Shown in pieces: positions 29,705-38,487 of a stretch of 39,706 nucleotides of DNA. Each line of letters opens with the position of its first letter. The stretch's first letter is position 1. The translations under genes were made by a program, and so were the position numbers. The DNA is from Terriglobales bacterium (GTDB lineage Bacteria > Acidobacteriota > Terriglobia > Terriglobales > Acidobacteriaceae): assembly GCA_035457425.1 (NCBI GenBank), contig DATIBR010000006.1, positions 1 through 39,706 on the forward strand. The letters run 5' to 3'. The notes beneath the pieces are model-generated. The model had not been told where the DNA came from and did no database searches. It worked only from the letters and a program-made list of their open reading frames with translations.

Positions 29705-31252
29705 TCACCGTGGCCGCGGCACGTACGCCACCGTCCCGTTGGTGCACTCGAAGTAGCGCTCGATCACGTAGTTCTGCTCCAGCGCGCCGAGGAACCGGGG
29801 CGGCCAGCGGTCCCAGTGGTAGCTGCGCAGCTTCGCCGGCTCGTGCGCGAGCACCACGGTGTCCACGGCGCGCGCGCGCAGCAGGTCGTCGAGCAGGGGC
29901 GCCTGCCACTTTCCGTTCACCACCAGCTGCGTGTAAGCGTATGGGTCATCGACCAGCAGCGGCCGGCCTGCCAGCAGCGCCGCGCCCGTGTTCTCCGAGA
30001 TGATCGGCCGACCCGGCCGCGCCGCCAGGTAACGTTGCAGCTCCACGCAGCCCGGTTCATACCGGTCGTCGAGCGGGAACAGCCGCTGCATGTACGGGAT
30101 GGCGACGAACATGTCCTCGCTGCGGTTCGGCATCATCCACAGCAGCAACGAGAACAGCAGCGCGCTCGCGGACATGCCATACAGCGCGCACACGCGCAGC
30201 GTCCGCCAGAAAAGACTGGCTTGGCCCGCCAGGTGGTACGCGAGCCCCGCGCCCAGGCAGACGACCAGCGACCATTCCAGGAAGTGATTGCTCGCCGCGC
30301 CCGACATTCCCGCGATCGCGGTGGCGAGCGTCGCGGTGACGGCGAACAGCAGCGGCAGCGTCGCCATCCGCCGCCGCGCGTCGTGCCACACGAAGGCCGC
30401 CAGCATCAGCACCGGGATGAGCTGCTCGCGCGTCACCCAACCGAAGATCCAGAAGTATCGTCGCAGGGAATAAGGCTCGGGATGTCCTTCGAAGAGCTGC
30501 CACGCGAATCCTCCCGCGGTCCTGGACTGCAAGACAGCGAAGGTCGCGAGCCCGAGCGCGGCGCACAGCCCCGCGAGCCCGAAAGCCGCGCGCCGTTCGC
30601 GCCTCGCCAGCAGGTACCAGAAGCACGCGGCCGGCGCCGCGAGGAACGTGGGCTTCATGAACAGCGCCCCCACGAACAGCAGCCCCGCGACCGGCCAGCG
30701 CCGCGCGCTGGTCGCGATTGTGAACAGCCCAAGCGTCGAGCACAGCAGCGCGAGCGGGTCGGCGCGCATCACCGAGGTCCACAGCCCCACCTCGGGCAGC
30801 GCCAGGAAGAGCGGCCCGAACAGCAGCGCCACGCGCCACGACCCTGTCCAGCGCCGCAGCAGCAGCGCCGCCAGCGTCGCGACGCCGCACATCGCCGCCA
30901 CGCTGAGCGCGCGCGGCGCCAGAAAGCTGACGCCGAACGCACGCACCAGCAGCGAGAAGATCCAGTACACCAGCGGCCCGTAGGTGCTGAAGTGGTAGGG
31001 CGGCTGGCTGGGCAACGGATAGACCGCTTCGCCGCGCGCCATGCGCATCGCGGTCGAAAGCACGTTGCCCTCGCCGAACTCCACCTGGTGCGGCGTCGCC
31101 ACGCGCTGCGCCGATTCCACCAGCACCAGCGCCACGGTCGCGGCCACGCACAGCCCGAACAGCATCTCGGCCAGGCGCTCGACCAGCGGGCGGGGCGCGG
31201 CGGCGATGTTCGGCTCTTTCAACGGTCCTCGCGGGAAGCGGCGCGCCATCAT
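29705..31252 (-). CDS. GT-C type membrane glycosyltransferase, ArnT/PMT-like
   Basis: A 515-residue membrane protein. About ten to eleven hydrophobic segments lie between residues 28 and 385, with a soluble C-terminal part (about 390-515). In the first outside loop it has QVEFGEGNVLSTAMRM, with E58 and E61 where GT-C enzymes such as ArnT and protein mannosyltransferases carry catalytic acids. Such enzymes move a sugar from a polyprenyl phosphate carrier to lipid or protein outside the cytoplasmic membrane; donor and acceptor are unknown here. Tandem ATG codons at 31252 and 31249 follow AAGG. It is a single gene, divergent from the lipoprotein gene. Confidence 0.82.
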   Translation of the reverse strand: MMARRFPRGPLKEPNIAAAPRPLVERLAEMLFGLCVAATVALVLVESAQRVATPHQVEFGEGNVLSTAMRMARGEAVYPLPSQPPYHFSTYGPLVYWIFSLLVRAFGVSFLAPRALSVAAMCGVATLAALLLRRWTGSWRVALLFGPLFLALPEVGLWTSVMRADPLALLCSTLGLFTIATSARRWPVAGLLFVGALFMKPTFLAAPAACFWYLLARRERRAAFGLAGLCAALGLATFAVLQSRTAGGFAWQLFEGHPEPYSLRRYFWIFGWVTREQLIPVLMLAAFVWHDARRRMATLPLLFAVTATLATAIAGMSGAASNHFLEWSLVVCLGAGLAYHLAGQASLFWRTLRVCALYGMSASALLFSLLLWMMPNRSEDMFVAIPYMQRLFPLDDRYEPGCVELQRYLAARPGRPIISENTGAALLAGRPLLVDDPYAYTQLVVNGKWQAPLLDDLLRARAVDTVVLAHEPAKLRSYHWDRWPPRFLGALEQNYVIERYFECTNGTVAYVPRPR

Positions 31253-31275
31253 ACCTTCGCCGCCGACGATTTTCG

Positions 31276-31330
31276 TTGCAACTCCCCGGCCGCCTTTTAC
31301 AATCGCGCTCCCTTACCTTTTTCAGGAGGT
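31276..31330 (+). promoter_or_regulatory. Promoter and ribosome site of the small lipoprotein gene
   Basis: TTGCAA (31276-31281), 16 nt, TACAAT (31298-31303): a credible sigma-70 promoter. AGGAGGT (31324-31330) is a near-perfect ribosome site 6 nt before the ATG at 31337. TTGCAA is its own complement and so could also serve the divergent glycosyltransferase gene. Confidence 0.65.
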
Positions 31331-31336
31331 TCTGCC

Positions 31337-31951
31337 ATGAAGCGCATCCTTGCGCTGCTGGGCTCCCTGTTCCTGTTCGCATGGGCCATCGGTTGCAGTT
31401 CGAGCGGTCCCTCGTCCGACGGCGCCAAGAGCACTTCGATGACGCCCGCGGCTTCGGGCGCCATGAACGGCGCGGCCATCGCCTCGGCCATGCAGAAGGC
31501 CACCAGTTGGAAGATGACGATGAAGTCGGGCACTGGCGAGACGGTGATGGAGGTCGTCTGTCCCGACAAGATGCGGACCACCACCAAGACCGGCGCCATG
31601 ACCGCCGAGATGATCCGCGTCGGCAACGACATGTACAGCAAGGCCGGCTCGAAATGGATGAAGATGCCGGCTACCGGCCAGCCCGCCTCCGTCTGCGGCG
31701 GCGCCGGCGGCGCGGCCCAGATGCCGAAGATGGACGCCAACGTGAAGATGACCAAGGGCGGCACCCAGACCGTCAACGGCGAGACCTGCACCGACTGGAC
31801 CACCACGGTGAAGGGCGCCGACGGCAAAGAGACGTCGTCCACCATGTGCGTCGGCTCCGACAACCTCCCGCGCCAGATGAAGTCCGGCGACGCCGTCATG
31901 ACCTTCAGCGACTGGAACAAGCCCATCACCATCGAAGCGCCCAAGATGTAA
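31337..31951 (+). CDS. Small lipoprotein, LolA/LppX-like fold suspected
   Basis: A 204-residue lipoprotein: signal sequence with lipobox AWAIGC, C20 lipidated, then a Ser/Ala-rich linker to residue 45. The mature part is predicted beta-rich, with strands such as SWKMTMKSGTGETVMEVVCP, KMRTTTKTGAMTAEMIRVGNDMYSKAGSKWMKMP and CTDWTTTVKGADGKETSSTMCVGSDNLPRQMKSG. The order (a residue-contact strand, 'measured on a test value', then 'converted with Cys pairs') recalls LolA- or LppX-type lipid-binding half-barrels; this is a fold guess. Four cysteines outside the lipobox may form disulfides. The start is strongly set by AGGAGGT. A palindrome with a T-rich tail follows the stop. Confidence 0.85.
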   Translation: MKRILALLGSLFLFAWAIGCSSSGPSSDGAKSTSMTPAASGAMNGAAIASAMQKATSWKMTMKSGTGETVMEVVCPDKMRTTTKTGAMTAEMIRVGNDMYSKAGSKWMKMPATGQPASVCGGAGGAAQMPKMDANVKMTKGGTQTVNGETCTDWTTTVKGADGKETSSTMCVGSDNLPRQMKSGDAVMTFSDWNKPITIEAPKM

Positions 31952-31964
31952 GCGCCGCGGATCA

Positions 31965-32000
31965 TGTGGAGGCGGGCGACTCGCCCGCCTTCTTCTTTTC
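31965..32000 (+). terminator. Probable terminator of the lipoprotein gene, made from the dispersed palindrome
   Basis: GGCGGGCGA (31971-31979), C, TCGCCCGCC (31981-31989), then TTCTTCTTTTC. Fourteen nt after the lipoprotein stop the stem and its T-rich tail can act as an intrinsic terminator. The block 31965-31989 is identical to 27266-27290. Confidence 0.65.
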
Positions 32001-32029
32001 CGCGGCCGCTTTGTTATCCTTGCGCGGCC

Positions 32030-34198
32030 ATGCGAACCGCACTGCTGACCGCTCTCCTCCTCGTCACATCGCTCTTCGCCCAGACCGCGCCGCAAAAGCG
32101 TCCGCTGAAGCTCGACGACCTCTACCAGCTCCGCGCGGTCAGCGACCCGCAGCGCTCGCCCGACGGCGCCTGGGTCGCCTACACCGTCAGCACGGTCGAC
32201 GCCAAGAAGGACAAGAACGTCTCGCACATCTGGCTCGCGAGCTGGGACGGCAAGCAGGAGCGCCAGCTCACCTTCAGCGACGAGGGCGAGAGCATGCCGC
32301 GCTGGTCGCCCGATGGCGCGCAGCTCGCCTTCCTCTCGGCGCGCACCGACGCCTGCGAGAAATCGCAGCTCTGGCTGCTGCCCATGTCCGGCGGCGAAGC
32401 GCAGAAGGTCAGCGACTTCAAGCGCGACGTCTCCGACTTCGCCTGGTCGCCCGACGGCAACCGCTTCGTCCTCGTCGTGGAAGACGATCCCGACAAGCTG
32501 CAGCCGGAGAAGCCGGAAAAGCCCGAGCCGCCCGCTACCGAGCCCGACGCCACCAAGCCCAAGCCGCGCGCCGACGAAGCCGCCGCCGCCGACAAGAAGG
32601 ACGAAGGCTGCCCCGACAAGGACGAGAAGCCCAAGCCCATCGAGATCACCCGCTACAAGTTCAAGGAAGACATCGTCGGCTACCTGACGAAGAAGCGCTC
32701 GCACCTTTATCTCTACGATCTCGCGGCGAAGAAGGCCGAGCTGCTCACGCCCGGCGACTACGACGAGCTGATGCCGGCGTGGTCGCCCGACGGCAAGTGG
32801 CTCGCCTTCGTCTCCAAGCGCCATCCGGAAGATCCCGACCGCGACAACAACTGGGACGTCTTCGCGATCGAGGCGCGCATCGGCGCGCAGCCCAGGCAGC
32901 TCACCACCTCGCCCGGCCAGGACAACCCGCCCGGCTACGAGAGCCCGATGCAGTGGAGCCCGGACTCCACGCGCGTCGCCTACATCTCCGGCTTCGCCGA
33001 CCCCAAGCTCTACGCCTACGACCAGCGCGTGCTCGCCGTCGCCGACCTGAACGGCGGCGCCAAGGAGATCACCCGCGTGCTCGACCGCTCGCAGGCCTTC
33101 CCCCAGTGGTCCGCCGACGGCAAGTCCGTCGCCGTCCTGCTCGAAGACGACCGCACCGTGGTGCCCATCCGCGTGGACCTCGCCACCGGCAAGCGCACCG
33201 ACCTGCTGACCGGCAAGCTCACCGTCTCAAGCCTGTCCGGTGGCGGGAGTGCGAAGAGCGACGCCGCCTTCGCCGCGCTCCTCTCCGACGACACCACGCC
33301 TGAAGAAGTCGTCGCCATCGAGAACGGACAGAAGCGCCGGCTCTCCCACCAGAACGACAAGTGGCTCGCCGAGGTCCAGCTCGCCCCGGTGGAAGACTTC
33401 ACCTCGCGCTCCAGCGACGGCGCCGAAGTCCACGGCCTCATCACGCGCCCCTGGGCGGGCGCGCAGAAGCAGCCCACGCTGCTGCGCATCCACGGCGGCC
33501 CCGACGCGCAGGACCAGCACGAGTTCCGCTTCGACTGGCAGCTCTTCGCCGCGAACGGCTATGCCGTCGTCGCCGCCAACTATCGCGGCTCCAGCGGCCG
33601 CGGCGCCCAGCACCAGCGCGCCATCTTCGCCGACTGGGGACACAAGGAAGTCCTCGACCTCCTCGGCGCCACCGACTACGCCGTCAAGAGCGGCGTCGCC
33701 GACCCCGCCAAGCTCGGCATCGGCGGCTGGAGCTACGGCGGCATCCTCACCGACTACACCATCGCCGGCGACACGCGCTTCAAGGCCGCGACCTCCGGCG
33801 CCGGCTCCGCGCTCACCTTCGCCATGTACGGCGTCGACGAATACGTCACCCAGTACACCCTCGAGCTCGGCCCTCCGTGGAAGGCGCCCGACCTCTGGAC
33901 GAAGCTCAGCTACCCGTTCTTCCACGCCGACCGCATCAAGACCCCCACGCTCTTCCTCGGCGGCGAGAACGACTTCAACGTCCCCCTCATCGGCGGCGAA
34001 CAGATGTACCAGGCGTTGCGCGAGCTCAAGGTGCCTACCGAGCTGGTCGTCTATCCCGGCGAGTTCCACGGCATCAAGCGCCCGAGCTTCAAGCGCCATC
34101 GCCTGGAGCGCTACGTCGAGTGGTACAACCGCTGGCTCAAGGGGATGCCCGCGCGTCCGGCCAGCGCGCCGCCGGGGGCGGAGAAGCCCAAGCCCTAG
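32030..34198 (+). CDS. Secreted S9 family serine peptidase (acylaminoacyl-peptidase / DPP type)
   Basis: A 722-residue peptidase. Signal peptide 1-18 (ending LFAQ); then a beta-propeller of PD40/WD-like blades (RSPDGAWVAY, RWSPDGAQLAFLS, AWSPDGNRFVL, AWSPDGKWLAFVS, QWSPDSTRVAYIS, QWSADGKSVAVL), interrupted by a charged Lys/Pro/Glu insert at about 160-210; then the alpha/beta-hydrolase domain (about 470-710). The catalytic triad is visible: S568 in GGWSYGG, D648 in GENDFNVP, H680 in GEFHGIK. Such enzymes release short peptides or acylated residues from peptide N termini. There is no Shine-Dalgarno site; a TATCCT at 32015-32020 lies 9 nt before the ATG. Confidence 0.95.
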   Translation: MRTALLTALLLVTSLFAQTAPQKRPLKLDDLYQLRAVSDPQRSPDGAWVAYTVSTVDAKKDKNVSHIWLASWDGKQERQLTFSDEGESMPRWSPDGAQLAFLSARTDACEKSQLWLLPMSGGEAQKVSDFKRDVSDFAWSPDGNRFVLVVEDDPDKLQPEKPEKPEPPATEPDATKPKPRADEAAAADKKDEGCPDKDEKPKPIEITRYKFKEDIVGYLTKKRSHLYLYDLAAKKAELLTPGDYDELMPAWSPDGKWLAFVSKRHPEDPDRDNNWDVFAIEARIGAQPRQLTTSPGQDNPPGYESPMQWSPDSTRVAYISGFADPKLYAYDQRVLAVADLNGGAKEITRVLDRSQAFPQWSADGKSVAVLLEDDRTVVPIRVDLATGKRTDLLTGKLTVSSLSGGGSAKSDAAFAALLSDDTTPEEVVAIENGQKRRLSHQNDKWLAEVQLAPVEDFTSRSSDGAEVHGLITRPWAGAQKQPTLLRIHGGPDAQDQHEFRFDWQLFAANGYAVVAANYRGSSGRGAQHQRAIFADWGHKEVLDLLGATDYAVKSGVADPAKLGIGGWSYGGILTDYTIAGDTRFKAATSGAGSALTFAMYGVDEYVTQYTLELGPPWKAPDLWTKLSYPFFHADRIKTPTLFLGGENDFNVPLIGGEQMYQALRELKVPTELVVYPGEFHGIKRPSFKRHRLERYVEWYNRWLKGMPARPASAPPGAEKPKP

Positions 34199-34317
34199 CG
34201 TCGCCACCTCGTCAACACCGCGTCGTTTCTCACTTGACCCTGCGCGCCATTCGGATATCTTTTCCCATCACCAGGCGCACTTCGTCTCTCCGGTGGTAGG
34301 ACCGGAGCCGGGCCAAC

Positions 34318-36333
34318 ATGGCACCTCAGAAGATCGGGCAGTTCACCATCGTCGCCGACTTGGCGACGACCGCGGGCGGCGCGGTGTACAAAGCCACCGA
34401 CCCGAAAGGCCGGACGGTCGCGCTCCGCACCCTGCGCCTCGACGCCCCGGGCGCCGCGCAGGTCGTGCCCGCGTTCCAGGCCACCGCGAAGGCCGCCAGC
34501 ACGCTCGCCAGCCCCAACATCGCCGGCATCTTCGGCGGCGGTCAGGCCGACGGCGTCTTCTTCATCGTCGTCGAGTTCATCGAGGGCGTGAAGCTCTCCA
34601 GCAACCTGGCCAAGGGCGAGCCCGCGCCCATGTCCGAGGTCCTCGACCTCAGCCGCCAGGTCTGCACTGCCCTCGACCACGCGCAGTCCAAGGGCATCGT
34701 CCATCCCGAGCTCAAGCCCACCAACATCACCCTCGAGTGGGACGGCACCGCGAAGATCATGGACTTCGGCGTGCCCCGCAGCCATCCGGCAAGCGAGCTC
34801 AGCGAGGCGACCTATTACCTCTCGCCCGAAGAAGTCCGCGGCGAGCCGCTCACCATCCGTTCCAACATCTTCAGTTGGGCCGCCATCGCCTACCAGATGG
34901 CGACCGGCAAGAAGCCCTTCGACGCCGCCGACGCCGAGACGCTGCGCAAGCAGATCGTCGAAGCAGCCCCCGCGCCCCCGCATGAGTTGAATCCCAAGCT
35001 GCCGCCGCGCGTCAGCGAGATCCTCGGCAAGGCGCTGGCGAAGTCGCCCGCCGAGCGCTACGCCTCCGGCGCCGAGTTCCTGTCCGCGCTCGAGAACTAC
35101 AGGAAAGTCGAGGCCCAGCCGCCCGCGCCGGTCGCGGCCGCGCGTCCGAGCGGCATTCACGCCAGACCGGTGCTCGCGCCTGCCGCCGCCGCGCCCAAGC
35201 CCGCCGCCATGCCGGCCGCGGCGCCGCGGCCCGCGGCTCCTCCTCCTGCCCCAAGACCCGCGGCGGCGCCGGTGGCGCAAGCTCCCGCGCCGGTTGCTGC
35301 GCCCAAAGTCGCCGCGCCAACCCCGCCGGCCGCTGCTCCCAAGCCGGCCGCTGCGCCGAAACCTGTCGCGGCGCCGGGAGTGTCGAAGAACCTGTTGCTG
35401 TATGGCGGCGGCGCCGCTTTCCTGCTGCTGATCGGCATCGTCGTCGGACTCTTCTTCCGGAATGCGCCGCAGCAGCCCGCCGGGAACGCGCCCGCGCCGG
35501 CGGCGGCGCCGGCGCAGACCACTGTGCCGGCTCCCAATGCGGCCGCCGCAACCCCGGGTTCACCGTCCCCCGGCGCGCGCACTCCGCGGCAGAAGCAGCC
35601 CGCCGCCGCGCCCGTCCAGGCCGCCGCGCCTACCGGCGGGCTCACGCTCGATTCCACGCCGCAGGGCGCCGAGGTCACCATCGACGGCCGCCACGAAGCG
35701 AGCTGGGTCACTCCCTTCACCGCCACCGGGCTCGCCGTCGGCGGCCACGCCGTCAGCTTCAGCAAGCCCGGCCACATGAGCGCGGTGCGCAGCGCGCAGG
35801 TCGCCGCCGGACAGAACGCCGTCGTCGCCGTGCAGCTCACCGAGATGGCCGCCACCCTCTCCGTCAGCAGCGACCCCGCCGGCGCCAGCATCGTGCTCGA
35901 CGGCAAGGACACCGGCCGGGTCACGCCCGCGCAGCTCGTCGTGCCCAAGGGAAGCCACACCGTCGCCGTCCGCAAGCAGGGTTATCTGGAAGCTTCCAGC
36001 ACGCTCGACACCGCGCCCGGCCAGACCGCGCAGTTCAGCCCCGCGCTCAAGCTCACCGGCAGCACCGACAACATCAAGACAGTCGGCAAGCTCGGCGGCA
36101 TCTTCGGCGGAGCGCCCGCCGACTCCGGCCGCGTCTCGGTGAAGACCAATCCTAAGGGCGCGCAGGTGCTCGTCAACGGGCAAGCGGTGAAGAAGACCAC
36201 GCCGGTGGACTTCTACCTCAACCCGGGCAGCTACGAGATCACGCTGACCATGCCCGGCTACAAGCCGGTCAAGAAGATCGTCGACGTGCAGAAGGGCGGC
36301 AAGCTCACCCTCGACGAGACCCTGAGCCAGTAG
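34318..36333 (+). CDS. Kinase-like receptor with degenerate active site, one membrane helix and three PEGA domains
   Basis: A 671-residue protein. Residues 1-262 have the Ser/Thr kinase fold, but key residues are changed: VALR (34-37) in place of VAxK, so Arg at the ATP-binding Lys; H129-P-E131 in place of HRD, so Glu at the catalytic Asp; SNIF (182-185) in place of SDIF. K133, N136 and the DFG motif (149-151) remain. This suggests a pseudokinase or a very unusual kinase. A Pro/Ala linker (263-355), a membrane helix (about 358-380) and a second linker follow, then three PEGA domains outside: about 440-510, 512-582 and 604-671. PEGA domains are thought to bind surface or cell-wall partners. 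It follows the peptidase gene by 119 nt. Confidence 0.9.
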   Translation: MAPQKIGQFTIVADLATTAGGAVYKATDPKGRTVALRTLRLDAPGAAQVVPAFQATAKAASTLASPNIAGIFGGGQADGVFFIVVEFIEGVKLSSNLAKGEPAPMSEVLDLSRQVCTALDHAQSKGIVHPELKPTNITLEWDGTAKIMDFGVPRSHPASELSEATYYLSPEEVRGEPLTIRSNIFSWAAIAYQMATGKKPFDAADAETLRKQIVEAAPAPPHELNPKLPPRVSEILGKALAKSPAERYASGAEFLSALENYRKVEAQPPAPVAAARPSGIHARPVLAPAAAAPKPAAMPAAAPRPAAPPPAPRPAAAPVAQAPAPVAAPKVAAPTPPAAAPKPAAAPKPVAAPGVSKNLLLYGGGAAFLLLIGIVVGLFFRNAPQQPAGNAPAPAAAPAQTTVPAPNAAAATPGSPSPGARTPRQKQPAAAPVQAAAPTGGLTLDSTPQGAEVTIDGRHEASWVTPFTATGLAVGGHAVSFSKPGHMSAVRSAQVAAGQNAVVAVQLTEMAATLSVSSDPAGASIVLDGKDTGRVTPAQLVVPKGSHTVAVRKQGYLEASSTLDTAPGQTAQFSPALKLTGSTDNIKTVGKLGGIFGGAPADSGRVSVKTNPKGAQVLVNGQAVKKTTPVDFYLNPGSYEITLTMPGYKPVKKIVDVQKGGKLTLDETLSQ

Positions 36334-36336
36334 GAC

Positions 36337-37203
36337 TCAGGCGCGGCCGAACGCGGCTTGCACCACGCGCAGTCTTTCGTTCTGGAATCCCTCGTACACG
36401 TTCATCATCATGGCCGGGGCGTCCGGTCCCAGCACCAGCGGCACGCCGAACGGCGGCGCCGGCGACCGCTGCGGCTCCGCCATCGCCTGCTTCATCGTGT
36501 TCACGCGCTCTTCCACCCAGGCCATGGCGTCCTTCGTCTTGTCCTGCCACTTTCCCGGACGCAGTCCTGCCGCCACGATCGCCTTCTGGATCTCCGCCTC
36601 CGGCCACAGGAAGCTGATCTCGGCGCGGCTGGCCCACGGCACGGGGAAGCGAAGGCCTGCGGCCGGCCCGGCCAGGATGTCGTGCATCACGAATACGCCG
36701 CCGGGCCGCAACACGCGGTGGATCTCGCGGTACAGCCCCGCCTTGTCCGCGATGTTCATGGTCGCGTGTTGCGTCCACACCACGTCGAAGCTCGCGTCCG
36801 GGAAGGGCATGCTCAGCGCGTTCCCGTGGACGAACGTCACCGCGTCCTGCAATCCGAGTCGCGCGGTCAGGCTCCTCCCGGTGCGGATGAACATCTCCGT
36901 AAGATCGAGCACCGTGACGCGGCAGCCGAGCTCGCTGGCCAGCGTGCGCGCCGGCCCGCCGATGCCGCCGCCGACGTCCAGCACGTTGTCTCCGCGCTTC
37001 AGTCCGCCCAGCCGCGCGACCGCCAGGGTCGAATCTTTCGCCCCGATGTGGAATTGGTCGATCGGAGCCAGGTCATCGGCGGTCAGGTGGTCCAGGTCTT
37101 TACCTGCGGCGCGCAGCCCGTCCTCGATCCTCTGCAGCAGGTCGCCTTTCGAGTAGTGTTGTTCGACAGGATTCGACGAAGGGACAGACGGCAGCGCGCT
37201 CAT
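36337..37203 (-). CDS. Class I SAM-dependent methyltransferase
   Basis: A 288-residue enzyme. The ATG at 37203 has GGAGG six nt upstream, which settles the start. The SAM-binding motif I is VLDVGGGIGGPAR (74-86), followed by the acidic strand end VTVLDLTEMF, the motif FVHGNALSMPFPDASFDVVWTQHATMNI and the post-motif HRVLRPGGVFVMHDIL. FHIGAKDSTLAVARLGGLKRGD before motif I is the layout of UbiE-like and sarcosine/dimethylglycine-type methyltransferases; the acceptor molecule cannot be told. It converges with the PEGA protein gene, the stops only 3 nt apart. Confidence 0.93.
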   Translation of the reverse strand: MSALPSVPSSNPVEQHYSKGDLLQRIEDGLRAAGKDLDHLTADDLAPIDQFHIGAKDSTLAVARLGGLKRGDNVLDVGGGIGGPARTLASELGCRVTVLDLTEMFIRTGRSLTARLGLQDAVTFVHGNALSMPFPDASFDVVWTQHATMNIADKAGLYREIHRVLRPGGVFVMHDILAGPAAGLRFPVPWASRAEISFLWPEAEIQKAIVAAGLRPGKWQDKTKDAMAWVEERVNTMKQAMAEPQRSPAPPFGVPLVLGPDAPAMMMNVYEGFQNERLRVVQAAFGRA

Positions 37204-37354
37204 GAGAACCTCCAGAGTGGGCGGCGAGCGGGAGACGGTGGCGCCGCTCGCGCCGGCATTGCAGGGAGCGGATTGTAGACCGCGAGCCGGCGCGGCGGCA
37301 AGTCGTCTCACGATATTGTTCCCGGCCGTGAGCGAGCGAGCCGCCCCCGCCGCT

Positions 37355-38458
37355 CTACTTCAGCGTGGCCAGGTCCAGCACGAAGCGGTACTTCACGTCC
37401 GCCTTGCGCAGCCGCTCGTAGGCCTCGTTCACGCGCTCGACCGGCAGCAGCTCGATGTCGGCGGTGATGCCGCGCTCCGCGCAGAAGTCCAGCATCTCTT
37501 GCGTCTCGCGGATGCCGCCGATGCCCGAGCCTGCCAGGCTGTGCCGCCCCATGATCAGGTTGAAGGCCGCGACCGGCGCCGGCTGCGGCGGCGCGCCCAC
37601 CAGCGTCATCGTGCCGTCGCGCTTCAGCAGCGCCAGGAACGCGTTCAGGTCGTGCGCCCCCGAGACCGTGTCGAGGATGAAGTCGAAGCTCGCCGCGTGC
37701 TTCAGCATCGCGTCCGCGTCCTTCGAGACCACCACCTCGTGCGCGCCCAGCCGCTTCGCGTCCGCCGCCTTGTTGGGCGAGGTCGTGAACAGCACCACGT
37801 GCGCGCCGAACGCGTTTGCGAACTTCAGCGCCATGTGCCCCAGGCCGCCCAGTCCCACCACGCCCACCTTCTGTCCCTTGCTCACCTTCCAGTGGCGCAT
37901 CGGTGAGTAGGTGGTGATGCCCGCGCACAGCAACGGCGCCGCGCCCGCCGGGTCCAGCCCCTTCGGCACGCGCAGCACGAACGCCTGGTCCACCACGATG
38001 CTCTGCGAGTATCCGCCGTAGGTCACGCCGCCCGCGATCTTGTCCTCGGAGTTGTAGGTGAAGGTCGGGATGTTCGAGCAGTACTGCTCCAGGCCCGCGC
38101 GGCAGTTCTCGCACGCCCGGCAGGAATCGACCAGGCAGCCGACGGCGGCCAGGTCGCCTTCCTTGAAGTTCTTCACCGCGCTGCCCACGCGCGTCACGCG
38201 GCCCACGATCTCGTGGCCCACCACGCACGGGTACACCGTCGGCAGAAAGTCCACCCACTCGTTCGTCACCTGGTGCAGGTCGGAGTGGCACACGCCGCAG
38301 TACAGGACCTGGATCTGCACGTCGTTCGCCAGCGGCGCGCGCCGCTGGATGGTCAGGGGGGCGAGCCCGGAACTCGGGCTCGTCGCGCCGTAGGCTTTCG
38401 CGGGATAGGTAGGAACGGTTGCGGCGGGGGCGGAAGTCGGGGAAGTCGTCGTTGCCAT
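37355..38458 (-). CDS. NAD(P)-dependent zinc alcohol dehydrogenase, YahK/cinnamyl-alcohol type
   Basis: A 367-residue medium-chain dehydrogenase. The catalytic zinc site is C57 (VCHSD), H82 and E83 (GHE) and C178; the structural zinc is bound by C113, C116, C119 and C127, at standard spacing. The nucleotide-binding loop is VGLGGLGHMA (about 202-211). GVCHSDLHQVTNEW and TYGGYSQSIVVD are typical of the YahK/AdhC aldehyde-reductase branch that prefers NADP and reduces aldehydes. The first 18 residues (Thr/Ala/Pro-rich) are longer than usual; the start is supported by AAAGGA about 8 nt upstream. A TAAAAT and a dyad lie before the gene. Confidence 0.94.
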   Translation of the reverse strand: MATTTSPTSAPAATVPTYPAKAYGATSPSSGLAPLTIQRRAPLANDVQIQVLYCGVCHSDLHQVTNEWVDFLPTVYPCVVGHEIVGRVTRVGSAVKNFKEGDLAAVGCLVDSCRACENCRAGLEQYCSNIPTFTYNSEDKIAGGVTYGGYSQSIVVDQAFVLRVPKGLDPAGAAPLLCAGITTYSPMRHWKVSKGQKVGVVGLGGLGHMALKFANAFGAHVVLFTTSPNKAADAKRLGAHEVVVSKDADAMLKHAASFDFILDTVSGAHDLNAFLALLKRDGTMTLVGAPPQPAPVAAFNLIMGRHSLAGSGIGGIRETQEMLDFCAERGITADIELLPVERVNEAYERLRKADVKYRFVLDLATLK

Positions 38459-38487
38459 GGGGGGATTCCTTTCGTTCCGTGATCGGA

